The notes under the pieces: generated by a model
Database searches by the model: none
Told to the model about the DNA's origin: nothing
What the model saw: only the letters and a program-made list of their open reading frames with translations
DNA from: an uncultured Eubacteriales bacterium
Lineage (GTDB): Bacteria > Bacillota > Clostridia > Oscillospirales > Acutalibacteraceae
Assembly (NCBI GenBank): GCA_900540235.1
Contig: UQEY01000001.1
Span: 70,531-134,530, forward strand
DNA length: 64,000 nt
Direction: 5' to 3'
Program-made: the position numbers and the translations under genes
Part shown: positions 1 to 9,022 of the stretch, in pieces
Position numbering within the stretch: position 1 is the first letter of the stretch
Layout of the letters: every line of letters begins with the position of its first letter

Positions 1-1347
1 GCCGCAGGCGGCGGTTATTCTCAGGTAGTTCCTATGGAAGATATCAATCTCCATTTCACCGGCGATATGCACGCAATTACGAGCGCTAACAACCTTATGT
101 GCGCCATGCTTGATAACCATATTCAGCAGGGTAATGTTCTCGGCATCGACCAAAGGCGAGTTCTTGTTAAGCGTTGCCTTGATATGAACGACCGTGCACT
201 TCGTAATATCGTATGTTCCCTTGGCGGTAAACTTAACGGTGTTCCGAGGGAGGACCACTTTGTTATTACCGTTGCAAGCGAAGTTATGGCTATCCTTTGC
301 CTTGCAAACGATATTTTCGATTTAAAGGAGAGGCTTGGCAATATTCTTGTTGCATATACTTATGACGGCAAGCCGGTTTACTGCAAGGATATTAAGGCAA
401 ACGGTGCTATGACCGTTTTGCTGAAAGACGCTATTAAGCCTAATCTCGTTCAAACTCTTGAAAATACTCCTGCTATTATGCACGGCGGTCCTTTTGCAAA
501 TATTGCTCACGGCTGTAACTCTGTAAGGGCGACTAAAGCGGCACTTAAACTTGCAGATTATTGTGTTACCGAAGCAGGTTTCGGTTCGGACCTCGGCGCT
601 GAAAAATTCTTTGATATTAAATGCAGATTTGCAAATCTTAAACCGTCTTGCGTAGTTCTTGTTTCAACTGTTAGGTCTATGAAATATAACGGCGGTGTTG
701 CTAAGGATGAACTTGCAAAAGAAAATCTTGAAGCGCTCAAAAAGGGCAGCGTTAACCTTGAAGCGCATATTGATAATCTTCAAAAATTCGGTGTTCCTGT
801 TGTTGTTGCAATCAACCATTTCTATGCCGATACCGATGCTGAAATTGAGTATATTGAAAAAGTTTGTACCGCAAAGGGCGCTGATTTTGCCGTAACAAAA
901 TGTTTTGCCGAGGGTGGTAACGGCAGTATCGACCTTGCAAATAAAGTAATGGCAGCTTGCGAAAAAGAAAATAATTTCCACTGCCTTTATGATATAAATA
1001 TGCCGATTTATGAAAAAATCGAAACTATTGCCCGGGAAATATACGGCGCTGACGGCGTTGAGTATACTAAAGAAGCTAAAAAGAGTATTGACGAATTTAT
1101 CAGCCTTGGTTGCGATAATATGCCCGTTTGTATGGCTAAAACTCAGTATAGCCTTTCTGATAACCCTGATTTACTCGGCAGACCTCACGGCTTTAAAATT
1201 ACAATTTCTTCTGCCAACCTTTCAAACGGCGCAGGCTTTCTTGTTTGCCAAACAGGTAATATTATGACTATGCCGGGTCTTTCAAAATCTCCTGCGGCAT
1301 ATAAAATAGATATCGACGAAAACGGTAATACGGTCGGTCTTTTTTAA
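1..1347 (+). CDS. fhs: Formate--tetrahydrofolate ligase, 5'-truncated by window edge
   Basis: ATP-dependent ligation of formate to tetrahydrofolate, giving 10-formyl-THF for purine synthesis and one-carbon (acetogenic) metabolism; cytosolic. The frame is open from base 1 and reads [19 protein letters not shown], a highly conserved stretch of this family, so the ATG at 34 is internal and the true start lies upstream of the window. About 448 C-terminal residues of a roughly 555-residue enzyme are present, including the segment [13 protein letters not shown] and a C-terminal [19 protein letters not shown] end. TAA ends at 1347, only 9 bases before tsaE, so it may head that operon. Identity is confident; only the N-terminal P-loop part is missing. 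Confidence 0.97.
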   Translation, partial: AAGGGYSQVVPMEDINLHFTGDMHAITSANNLMCAMLDNHIQQGNVLGIDQRRVLVKRCLDMNDRALRNIVCSLGGKLNGVPREDHFVITVASEVMAILCLANDIFDLKERLGNILVAYTYDGKPVYCKDIKANGAMTVLLKDAIKPNLVQTLENTPAIMHGGPFANIAHGCNSVRATKAALKLADYCVTEAGFGSDLGAEKFFDIKCRFANLKPSCVVLVSTVRSMKYNGGVAKDELAKENLEALKKGSVNLEAHIDNLQKFGVPVVVAINHFYADTDAEIEYIEKVCTAKGADFAVTKCFAEGGNGSIDLANKVMAACEKENNFHCLYDINMPIYEKIETIAREIYGADGVEYTKEAKKSIDEFISLGCDNMPVCMAKTQYSLSDNPDLLGRPHGFKITISSANLSNGAGFLVCQTGNIMTMPGLSKSPAAYKIDIDENGNTVGLF

Positions 1348-1356
1348 GGTGAAAAT

Positions 1357-1791
1357 ATGACTGAATATAAAACTGACAGTTATGAGCAAACGGTGGCTCT
1401 CGGCGAAAAAATTGCAAAGAGTTTGCCGAAAGGCTCGGTCGTCGCTTTTTTGGGCGGGCTCGGTATGGGTAAAACTGCTTTCACTACCGGTCTTGCTAAG
1501 GGCTTGGGAATTGATGTTGATGTTTCTTCTCCGACTTTTGCAATTTGCAACACATATATAGGCAAAGATAATACGCTTTATCATTTTGATATGTACCGTG
1601 TTGACGGCTGGGATGACCTTTATTCAACCGGCTTTTTCGATTTTCTTGAAACTTCTGCTTATATGGCAGTTGAATGGAGCGAAAATATCTACGGTGCGCT
1701 TCCCGATGATACCCTTATGGTTGAAATTGAGCGAATAAGCGACAATGAAAGATTATTTAAAATGTATAAAAAATCAGAGGTAGAAGAATGA
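1357..1791 (+). CDS. tsaE: tRNA threonylcarbamoyladenosine biosynthesis ATPase TsaE
   Basis: YjeE-family ATPase that works with TsaB and TsaD to place threonylcarbamoyl on A37 of ANN-decoding tRNAs. The 144 residues match the family length. Walker A is at residues 33-40 (GGLGMGKT), followed by the typical SPTFAI segment and the W-x-E near residue 110 (AVEWSEN). An AAGGTG ribosome site lies just upstream of the ATG. The stop overlaps the tsaB start (ATGA), implying translational coupling. A true tsaD is not in the window; the TsaD-like gene at 43275 is a different paralogue. Confidence 0.96.
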   Translation: MTEYKTDSYEQTVALGEKIAKSLPKGSVVAFLGGLGMGKTAFTTGLAKGLGIDVDVSSPTFAICNTYIGKDNTLYHFDMYRVDGWDDLYSTGFFDFLETSAYMAVEWSENIYGALPDDTLMVEIERISDNERLFKMYKKSEVEE

Positions 1792-2465
1792 TTTTATCTG
1801 TTGATTCTTCGGCGGTTACGGCTTCTGTTGCTTTGACTGACGGCGAAAATGTAATAAATAACGAATTTGTAAATGCCGGCTTAACTCATAGCGAAACTTT
1901 GCTTCCTATGATTAAACGAGTTCTCGGCGATACAAAAGTATCAGACCTTGACGCTATAGCTGTTACTGTCGGTCCCGGCTCTTTTACAGGAGTTAGGATA
2001 GGCGTTGCAACTGTTAAAGGCATTGCTTTTGAAAAAAATATTCCTTGTATCAGCGTTTCGACTCTTGAAGCAATAGCATATAATTTTGCTGACGAAAATG
2101 TTATCGTTTGCGCTGTTATGGATGCAAGGAGAATGCAGTTTTATAACGCTTTGTTTGAAATAAAAAACGGCAAGGCAATTAGGCTTTGCGACGATAGGGC
2201 AATTTCTATTACTGATTTGAGGGAAGATTTGAAAAAATATGACCGTGTAGTTATTGCCGGCGACGGTGCTAAACTTTGCTTTGATAATATCAACCTTGAT
2301 AATTGTGCTTTAGCGCCGACTGATAAAATGTATCAAAACGGTATCGGCGTTTCCCGTGCCGCAAAAGATAAGAAAAAAATTTCTGCTTCCTCCCTTATGC
2401 CGGTTTATTTAAGACTTAGCCAGGCTGAAAGGGAATTGAAGCTTAAAAAGGATAAGGAGAACTAA
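1788..2465 (+). CDS. tsaB: tRNA threonylcarbamoyladenosine biosynthesis protein TsaB
   Basis: YeaZ-type member of the ASKHA fold; the non-catalytic partner that dimerises with TsaD in t6A synthesis. The 225-residue protein opens with ILSVDSSAVTASVAL and has the TVGPGSFTGVRIG motif near residue 65, both diagnostic of TsaB. The start overlaps the tsaE stop by 4 bases. RimI, which often follows tsaB, is absent; rpiB follows after 2 bases instead. Confidence 0.96.
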   Translation: MILSVDSSAVTASVALTDGENVINNEFVNAGLTHSETLLPMIKRVLGDTKVSDLDAIAVTVGPGSFTGVRIGVATVKGIAFEKNIPCISVSTLEAIAYNFADENVIVCAVMDARRMQFYNALFEIKNGKAIRLCDDRAISITDLREDLKKYDRVVIAGDGAKLCFDNINLDNCALAPTDKMYQNGIGVSRAAKDKKKISASSLMPVYLRLSQAERELKLKKDKEN

Positions 2466-2467
2466 TT

Positions 2468-2917
2468 ATGATAGCATTAGGCAGTGACCACGCAGGTTTT
2501 TCACTTAAAGAGGAAATTAAAAAGCACCTTGACGAAACAGGTGTAGACTATATCGATGTGGGTTGCTATTCACCTGAAAGGTTCGATTATGCAATCTCCG
2601 CTCAAAAGGCTTGCGATAAAGTAGTTGCAGGCGAGTGTTCGGCGGCAATTCTTTGCTGCGGTACGGGCGTCGGTATTTCAATGGCGGCAAATAAGGTTAA
2701 GGGTATTCGTGCTTGCTGTTGTACCGACTATTTCAGCGCAAAGTATACAAGGCTTCATAATAACGCTAATTGCCTTTGTATGGGCGAAAGAGTTATCGGT
2801 CCCGGCCTTGCAATCGAACTTGTTGATGTTTTCCTTAATACAGAGTTTGAGGGCGGTAGGCATCAGACTCGTGTTGACCAAATTATGGCTATCGAAAACG
2901 GCGAAAAACTTTATTAA
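2468..2917 (+). CDS. rpiB: Ribose-5-phosphate isomerase B
   Basis: RpiB/LacAB-type aldose-ketose isomerase interconverting ribulose 5-phosphate and ribose 5-phosphate in the pentose phosphate pathway. It is 149 residues, the usual length. It starts IALGSDHAGFSLK (phosphate-binding D-H) and contains the CGTGVGISMAANK motif around residue 65, where the first Cys is the catalytic base in this family. AAGGAGAACTAATT precedes the ATG. Likely the last gene of the fhs/tsaE/tsaB unit, because repeat DNA follows. Confidence 0.96.
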   Translation: MIALGSDHAGFSLKEEIKKHLDETGVDYIDVGCYSPERFDYAISAQKACDKVVAGECSAAILCCGTGVGISMAANKVKGIRACCCTDYFSAKYTRLHNNANCLCMGERVIGPGLAIELVDVFLNTEFEGGRHQTRVDQIMAIENGEKLY

Positions 2918-2943
2918 TACAATATAGGCTTCCCTTTTTTCTT

Positions 2944-3070
2944 GGCTCCCTCTGTCGAGGGAGCTGTCAGCTACGCTGACTGAGGGAGAGAAACAAAATT
3001 TTCCCTTGTGTAAAAAGAAAGCTGTCAGCTTTGCTGACTGATGAAGTAAAGGCGAACATAGTTCGCTTTT
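2944..3070 (+). repeat. Two hairpin repeats (GCTGTCAGC family) plus a GCGAAC hairpin
   Basis: 2944-2988 contains two adjacent stems: GCTCCCTC/GAGGGAGC (2945-2964) and GTCAGC/GCTGAC (2966-2980). A shorter copy with only the second stem lies at 3021-3044, followed by a GCGAAC-ATA-GTTCGC hairpin at 3052-3066 running into TTTT. Related copies are at 4155-4226 and 53459-53504. Function is unknown; the last hairpin plus T-run could terminate rpiB transcription. Confidence 0.8.
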
Positions 3071-3087
3071 ATTAAATAGGTGATTAT

Positions 3088-4152
3088 ATGAAAAAGAAAT
3101 TATTAAGCTTATTTTTAATTTTATCAATTCTCGTTTGTTCGCTTTCTGTTATAAATTTTACTGTTTTAGCTGATGATACGGATGCAAACGGTACATTTAA
3201 GTATACAAGCTCAACCGGTACGCTTGAAATTTTCAGCGATGATATAATGGTTGATAAAACTGAAGATACTATGTCAAGCTACCCATGGTTTACTTATAAA
3301 TCATCAATCGAACATATTATTATTCACGACGGAGTAACCAAAATCAGCGATTTGGCTTTTTCAAGGCAGGATAATTTGACCGATGTGGTTATTCCCGATT
3401 CGGTGGTTTCTATCGGTAATTCTGCTTTTGCAGGTAATGATAATCTTAATAAATTAACTTTGTCCGATAATGTTACCGAGATAGGCAATTACGCATTCGG
3501 CTTTAATTCTCAAATGCTTATTAACCCTAATTTTGAATGTGTTTGTTCTTCTTCAAGCTACGCTCAAACTTGGTGCTTAAAAAATTATGTTCCTTTTCAA
3601 ACTCCGTTTTCTTCTACGGGTGCTGACTCTGTCAGCGTTGGCGCAACCGGTAAAAAGCAGTATTTTTGGTCTTTCGTGCCAAGTGTAGATTGTACGGTTT
3701 CCTTTTTTTCATCATCTAAGTATGATACCGAAGGCTTGATTTACGATTTTGATTCATATAAATATAACGATAATTATGAAATTATGAAAAATTCTTCCCT
3801 TTATTATAGCGATGATGTCGGCGATGACCTTAACTTTAAAATTGAAAAAACGCTTAAAGCAGGGAAGAGATACTATCTTTCAACCAAGTTTAAACTTCCG
3901 TCAAAAGTGGGTGCAATTAATGTTAATTTTAATTTTTCCTGCTTAAATCATTCTTTTTATGCCGATTGCTTGGAGCAAGATTTCATTTCCGATAATTATG
4001 ATACCGTGCTTATAAAATGTCAAAATTGCAATGAAATCGAATCTATGCTTTTTATTGACGCTTTTAAACAAAATCTTCCGATTTGTGATGTCAACGGCGA
4101 CGGTATTGTTAACGCAAAAGATTACTCAATTCTTTTAAAACATTCTGACTAA
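3088..4152 (+). CDS. Secreted BspA-type leucine-rich-repeat protein with half dockerin
   Basis: 354-residue exported protein. The signal peptide is residues 1-29 (K-rich start, long hydrophobic core, VLAD cleavage region). After it come about three BspA-like leucine-rich repeats between residues 70 and 155, with the typical VVIPDSVVSIGNSAF pattern. A beta-rich middle domain of unknown family follows. The last 22 residues hold one dockerin-like calcium loop (DVNGDGIVNAKDYS) and then stop, so only one of the two F-hands of a type I dockerin is present. It may be a surface or adhesion protein; no catalytic motif is seen. It stands alone between repeat-rich intergenic regions. Confidence 0.8.
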   Translation: MKKKLLSLFLILSILVCSLSVINFTVLADDTDANGTFKYTSSTGTLEIFSDDIMVDKTEDTMSSYPWFTYKSSIEHIIIHDGVTKISDLAFSRQDNLTDVVIPDSVVSIGNSAFAGNDNLNKLTLSDNVTEIGNYAFGFNSQMLINPNFECVCSSSSYAQTWCLKNYVPFQTPFSSTGADSVSVGATGKKQYFWSFVPSVDCTVSFFSSSKYDTEGLIYDFDSYKYNDNYEIMKNSSLYYSDDVGDDLNFKIEKTLKAGKRYYLSTKFKLPSKVGAINVNFNFSCLNHSFYADCLEQDFISDNYDTVLIKCQNCNEIESMLFIDAFKQNLPICDVNGDGIVNAKDYSILLKHSD

Positions 4153-4204
4153 TAGGCTTCCCCTTGAGGGGAAGCTGTCAGCTTTGCTGACTGATGAGGT
4201 GAAA

Positions 4205-4293
4205 GGCGAACGCAGTTCGCCCCTACGGTAGCTTTTCTAATTTAGATGGTTCTAAAATGATAAGATTTTCGTAGGGGGCGAACTGTGTTCGCC
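4205..4293. repeat. 89-bp MITE-like element, copy 1
   Basis: Left end GGCGAACGCAGTTCGCCCC... (4205-4227) is the inverted complement of the right end (4270-4293), with one substitution and one extra C. Each end is itself a hairpin around GCGAAC/GTTCGC. The interior carries TCTAAAATGATAAGATTTTC, shared exactly with the copy at 30054-30140. It has no coding capacity, as expected of a non-autonomous element. Confidence 0.75.
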
Positions 4294-4407
4294 TTTTTTA
4301 TAAACAATAAAAAATTACTATACAATTTTAGAGCCTTGTCTAATAAAAATCATAAAAAATTGCCTAAAAATATTTCCCAAAATTGTTAAAAATATGTTAA
4401 TTAATCA

Positions 4408-4436
4408 TTGACAAATTAATTGTCATAGTATATAAT
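4408..4436 (+). promoter_or_regulatory. Consensus sigma-A promoter for the 4587 gene, with overlapping inverted repeat
   Basis: TTGACA (4408-4413), 17-base spacer, TATAAT (4431-4436): a perfect consensus match. A TGACAA-N5-TTGTCA inverted repeat (4409-4425) overlaps the -35 and spacer, where a repressor could block polymerase. A second TATAAT lies at 4444-4449. The leader to the ATG would be about 145 bases. Confidence 0.75.
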
Positions 4437-4490
4437 TTTCTTGTATAATTATGGGGTATATTATACCTATTATTATATACCCACAATTTC

Positions 4491-4510
4491 AAATCAATAT
4501 GTATTGATTT
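4491..4510. promoter_or_regulatory. 20-base palindrome in leader of secreted GH43-like gene
   Basis: Nine-base arms AAATCAATA and TATTGATTT surround TG, giving near-perfect dyad symmetry downstream of the 4408 promoter. It could be an operator or a small RNA hairpin. No regulator gene lies nearby. Confidence 0.45.
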
Positions 4511-4586
4511 TGCTTTAAGGCGTAGTCAGTAAGCCACTGTATATTGATATGCACTTGATTTGGAAAATTATAGGAGGTTTTAAAAA

Positions 4587-7500
4587 ATGAAATTCAAAAG
4601 TTCTAAGAAATTGGTATCTTTGTTTCTCGCAATTATGATGGTTGTAACAAGTGTTCCTGCTTTTGCAATCAATGCATCTGCCGCTGATACAGAAGCCAGA
4701 GATTCTTATCTTTTTGCTTACTTTGTCGGTGATGATGATACTGCCGATGCTGTAAACCAAAGAGTAAGATTTGCACTTTCAAAAGACGGCATTAATTTCA
4801 CTTCACTTAACGGTAATTCGCCTATTCTTACAAATAGTCAAATTTCAGGTACAATCACTTGGAAGAATAAGACCGGTATGGCTCATACCAAAGGTGTTCG
4901 TGACCCATTCATTATTAAAAAGCCAAATGAAACAGGTTATTATATTGTTGCTACCGACCTTCGTGTAGGTAAAAACGGCGGCAGCTATAACAACTCAAAG
5001 CTTGTTGTTTGGGATGTTAACGATTTGTCAAAGGCTGACAAGGTTACTCCTTGGGTTATTGAAACTTCGGGTATGTTTGGTGATACTTATTATTCAAACG
5101 GTAAAATCAACAGCGACTATGTTGCTTGGGCTCCTGAAGTTACATATGACTACGATACCAATATGTATATGATTTATTGGTCAGGTCCTTTGTATTCAAG
5201 CTCAACTATCCTTTGTGCTTATACTCGTGATTTTAAGACTTTTTATCAAGATTCTCTTGGTGAGAAGGCACTCAACGGTGTAGGTGTTCGTCCTAACACT
5301 TTGTTCAGCGAAAGCGGTCAGAATACTATCGACGCTGATATCGTTTATGACAGTTCAAACTCAACATACTATATGGTATATAAGAGAGAGTCTGAAAGAC
5401 AGATTTACTTTGTAAAGGCTGCTTCACTTGATGGTTTCAAAGGCCAGACAGGTACAAAGTTTGTTGATTCGAGGTATTCGGGTCTTGAAGGTCCGGAACT
5501 TTATAAGAGAGCTGACGGTAAGTGGACTCTTATTGCTGACAGATATACTGAAAACGGTGGCGCCGGTTCAGCCGGTAAGTTTGCAATGTATGTAGCTGAT
5601 TCTATCGATGAATTTATGACAGGTGCTGAGCAGGCTTCTAAGGAAGTTACTACCAACATTAATGAATGTTCACCTCGTCACGGTGCTGTAACTACTATTA
5701 CTTCAGCTGAATATACTGCTCTTAATGAAGCATTTGGCGGTGCGTCTGAGTCTGAGGGTGCTCTTGTTGCCCGTTATTTCACTTCGTCAGATACTACTGC
5801 CGATACTACCGGTCACGGCTACAATGTTTCGTTCCCTAACGGTGGCGTTTCTTATGTTAATGAGTTCAACGGCGTTAAAAATGCAGTTCATTTTGATGCA
5901 ACTACTTCAAATACTTCAGGTTCAAACCCAATTTATGCCAAGGTTAGAACTGCTGATATGATGAGCAAGTATAACTTCAATATTAACGACGGTATGACTA
6001 TTACTTTCAAGGCATATGATGAACTTAACGACGGTACAAGCGGTTACACAGGTTTCTTCACTCTTACTGAAACTCCTGACGCTATTCCCGGCCATATGAC
6101 TGAGGATACAACAAATTATTCTCACTATGACACAGCTTATATGTTCCTTCTTGACGGCTTGGCTCGCGGTATTTCTTCAGGTACTCCCGGCAGTGCTGAT
6201 AATGGTTCAACAGTGTATGCACAAGATACTTTAGGTAACCAGTGGGTTAATTATAAAATTGTCATTTCAGGTAAAGGCTTTAAAGTATTCCGTAACGGTG
6301 AAGAAAAGGCTTCAATGACTTCTGAGCATATTACTGACCAGTGGTATAAGGACCTTTTTGATGACGGTACGCTTCTCCTCGGTACTACTTTGTTTAGCCC
6401 TGATAAGAACTATAAGGGTTATCTTGCAGACTTCCGTATCTACTCAACCGGTAACCAAAATGCTGTTGCTGACCTTGATGCTAAACAGGACGAAATAGAT
6501 GCAAAACAATATGTTATCGATAATATCAATAACACAAAGTCTTACGCATTTGATGCCAAAATCGCTAACGCTGACGATAAATATATGAAGAATATTGTTT
6601 ACTCAGGCGATTGGGGCGACAGTACTTATACTACTTTCAATAATTTCAGCGATAGTACAGATACAAAGAACAATTTTAAAGTTATGGGTCCGAGTGTTGC
6701 AGTAGGCGTTTATTCGGGTTCAGGAACTGACATCAGATTTCCTTTGATAGCTGAAAGTTCCGGTGGTAATAAAACCGGTGTTTCTCCTTATGTAGGTGTT
6801 GACCACCTTGCTTACAGTGACAGTAATTTTGCTGTTGGTGGTGCCACTTGGACTCGTTGTTCGGGTTGGAATAATTTAACTTCAAACAGTGATACTGGCC
6901 ACGATTTCTCATCTGACCCTAACGGTGGAAAGAGTCGTTCTGAAAGTTCTTCAAAAGATAGGTTTGATATGACCGCTACTAAGAATTGGAAGAACTACAT
7001 GAAATATAATGGTTCAGGTAATACTTCAACTTATTATGATGTTGTTACTAACCCTTCATTTGCATTTCAGGCTGACTATACTTGGTCTTGGGGAGTTTTT
7101 AGTAAAAAATGGGGTAACCGCTCCAACTATACCGGTACTGTTGGTGCAACTAACCAAAAGTTCTATGTACTCAATTATCAGCCATTAAAGGAATTAATCG
7201 AAAGCTCTGCATTTAAGTCAAACTTCCAAGATGTACTTGATAACGAATGGAAGTATGATGAAACAGCACTTAAAGAATATTATGCAATGTACAGAGATAT
7301 TCTTAAGTTTGACCTCAAGTCTTGTGACTATTCATCAGAAGCTGCTATTAAAAATGTTGCTAACACAATTAAGACTTTAAAGGAAGGCTATTACCCAACT
7401 CCTAAAAAGCTTAAGCAAATCAATGTTACCTTCTCATTTGATAACGGTGATGTTATAACTAAGACAATTAATGCAGGTTCTACACTTGCCGGCGTAGTTC

Positions 7501-9008
7501 CTTCAAACACAGAAATCGGCTCAAACAACAACGGTACTCACCGTGTATACACTTGGTCTGATAATTGCAGTGAATCAACTGTTCCGCAAAAAGACACAAC
7601 TTATTATGAAACATTTGAAAATGTTGACTGTTCATTCGGTGCTCCTACTACAGATGACGGTGTAACAACAACAAAATGTACAGTTTGCGGTTATACAAAG
7701 ACTGAAATCAATCTTAACAAGGATGCTTATAATGCTGCTGTTGAATCGGCTAATGCCGAAATTGCCAACACAGCTAAAAACACAGCAGATTCAATAGCTG
7801 CTCTTCAAGCTGTTCTTAACGCTAACAGCAACCCTGACAGCGCTCAAAAGCAGTCTGAACTTGATGCTATGACAAAGGCTATTCTTGATGCTATCGCAAA
7901 GCTTGAGCTTAATACTTACACAGTAAATCTTTACTATGTAATTGACGGTACTCAGTCAGAAGTTAAGCAGACAGTAACCGATAAGTATGGCAAATACTTC
8001 ACATTCAATGCACCTGACGGCAACTATTCCGTTGAAAAGTGGACAAGAACCATAGGTACAGAAAAAGATGAAAAAGTCGGCGCTACTAATACTTCGTTAA
8101 CAGGTAGAATTGTTAACAATGCCGATTACTTCGTATACGCAAAATCTGTTAAGCCTTCAAAAGCAGACCACGCCGTTGTATCTCTTAAAGACAGACTCGG
8201 CAGAGTTGTTGATAATATGTATGTACCTCTTACAGACGGTAAGGCTACACTCGATGTAACTGTTAATGCTGCAAATAGGTCAATCACTGTTAACGGTACA
8301 ACAATGACTGCTCCTAATGTAACATTCTACGCATTCAAAGAGTTTGAAATTAACGGTAAAACTGTAACAGACGGTACCTACACAATTACAGGTGACACAG
8401 TAATTAAAGCTGTTTACGACTTTGGTAAAACATTCACAATTACAACCGATGGTTGTTACGCAGATTATCCTTATGCTTACTGGGATCAGAAAGTTACTGT
8501 TACTACCGACAATGCTACAGATTCAACTCAGTGGTATGTAAACGGCGAACTCGTTGGCTACGGCAAGACTTACACATTCAGAGCAAATGCAGATGTAACT
8601 GTAACTTGCAAGAATGAAACAACAGTAACAGTTGCTCCGTCAGCCGTTGTTACAAGACTTAGCTACAATAACCCGACAGCAAAGACAATCACCGCTGTTG
8701 CTCAGCTTAATGTTCCTGAGGGTTATACTGTTAAGGAAGCCGGCGTTCTTCTTAAAACTTCTTCTGTAAATAATAAAGATGCTGTTGATAACATCGAAAA
8801 TTACACAGGCACTAAGCCTAACGCTAAGAAGTTCAAGGCTAATAATTTTGTAAAAGATACAAACCAGTATGTAATCAGTGTATATGCATCTAAGACATAT
8901 GATTCTCTCTATGTCGGTGCTGTTGCATATGTAACATATACTGATGCTAATGGTAAAAATGAAAAAACTGCTTATTCAAATCTCGTTACATACGATTACA
9001 AGGCATAA
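4587..9008 (+). CDS. Secreted multidomain glycosidase-like protein (GH43-type propeller plus LamG-like domain)
   Basis: 1473-residue exported protein, probably acting on plant or host glycans outside the cell. Residues 1-33 are a signal peptide (KK start, hydrophobic core, NASAAD cleavage region). Residues about 35-370 resemble a five-bladed GH43 propeller: RFALSKDGINF, VRDPFI with the expected catalytic Asp, YVAWAPEVTYD, and GLEGPELY with a candidate acid Glu. Residues about 385-640 look like a concanavalin/LamG fold. Beyond that are a Trp/Ser/Asn-rich region, an alpha-helical FIVAR-like stretch (about 1035-1115) and beta-rich domains to the end. No LPXTG anchor or dockerin is seen. AGGAGG is 8 bases before the ATG. 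The GH43 assignment rests on motifs; the substrate is unknown. Confidence 0.8.
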   Translation: MKFKSSKKLVSLFLAIMMVVTSVPAFAINASAADTEARDSYLFAYFVGDDDTADAVNQRVRFALSKDGINFTSLNGNSPILTNSQISGTITWKNKTGMAHTKGVRDPFIIKKPNETGYYIVATDLRVGKNGGSYNNSKLVVWDVNDLSKADKVTPWVIETSGMFGDTYYSNGKINSDYVAWAPEVTYDYDTNMYMIYWSGPLYSSSTILCAYTRDFKTFYQDSLGEKALNGVGVRPNTLFSESGQNTIDADIVYDSSNSTYYMVYKRESERQIYFVKAASLDGFKGQTGTKFVDSRYSGLEGPELYKRADGKWTLIADRYTENGGAGSAGKFAMYVADSIDEFMTGAEQASKEVTTNINECSPRHGAVTTITSAEYTALNEAFGGASESEGALVARYFTSSDTTADTTGHGYNVSFPNGGVSYVNEFNGVKNAVHFDATTSNTSGSNPIYAKVRTADMMSKYNFNINDGMTITFKAYDELNDGTSGYTGFFTLTETPDAIPGHMTEDTTNYSHYDTAYMFLLDGLARGISSGTPGSADNGSTVYAQDTLGNQWVNYKIVISGKGFKVFRNGEEKASMTSEHITDQWYKDLFDDGTLLLGTTLFSPDKNYKGYLADFRIYSTGNQNAVADLDAKQDEIDAKQYVIDNINNTKSYAFDAKIANADDKYMKNIVYSGDWGDSTYTTFNNFSDSTDTKNNFKVMGPSVAVGVYSGSGTDIRFPLIAESSGGNKTGVSPYVGVDHLAYSDSNFAVGGATWTRCSGWNNLTSNSDTGHDFSSDPNGGKSRSESSSKDRFDMTATKNWKNYMKYNGSGNTSTYYDVVTNPSFAFQADYTWSWGVFSKKWGNRSNYTGTVGATNQKFYVLNYQPLKELIESSAFKSNFQDVLDNEWKYDETALKEYYAMYRDILKFDLKSCDYSSEAAIKNVANTIKTLKEGYYPTPKKLKQINVTFSFDNGDVITKTINAGSTLAGVVPSNTEIGSNNNGTHRVYTWSDNCSESTVPQKDTTYYETFENVDCSFGAPTTDDGVTTTKCTVCGYTKTEINLNKDAYNAAVESANAEIANTAKNTADSIAALQAVLNANSNPDSAQKQSELDAMTKAILDAIAKLELNTYTVNLYYVIDGTQSEVKQTVTDKYGKYFTFNAPDGNYSVEKWTRTIGTEKDEKVGATNTSLTGRIVNNADYFVYAKSVKPSKADHAVVSLKDRLGRVVDNMYVPLTDGKATLDVTVNAANRSITVNGTTMTAPNVTFYAFKEFEINGKTVTDGTYTITGDTVIKAVYDFGKTFTITTDGCYADYPYAYWDQKVTVTTDNATDSTQWYVNGELVGYGKTYTFRANADVTVTCKNETTVTVAPSAVVTRLSYNNPTAKTITAVAQLNVPEGYTVKEAGVLLKTSSVNNKDAVDNIENYTGTKPNAKKFKANNFVKDTNQYVISVYASKTYDSLYVGAVAYVTYTDANGKNEKTAYSNLVTYDYKA

Positions 9009-9022
9009 GTGAGGTAATTAAA

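Larger units (their letters stand above)
4153..4586 (+). other. 434-base intergenic region: repeats, promoter and palindromic leader
   Basis: No gene was found here. The 5' half (4155-4293) is repeat DNA: a GCTGTCAGC-family copy fused to an 89-bp element with terminal inverted repeats. The 3' half is very AT-rich. It contains a consensus promoter (4408-4436), a stem of GGGTATAT/ATATACCC (4454-4461/4475-4482) and a 20-base near-perfect palindrome (4491-4510). An AGGAGG ribosome site sits just before the 4587 start. Confidence 0.75.
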
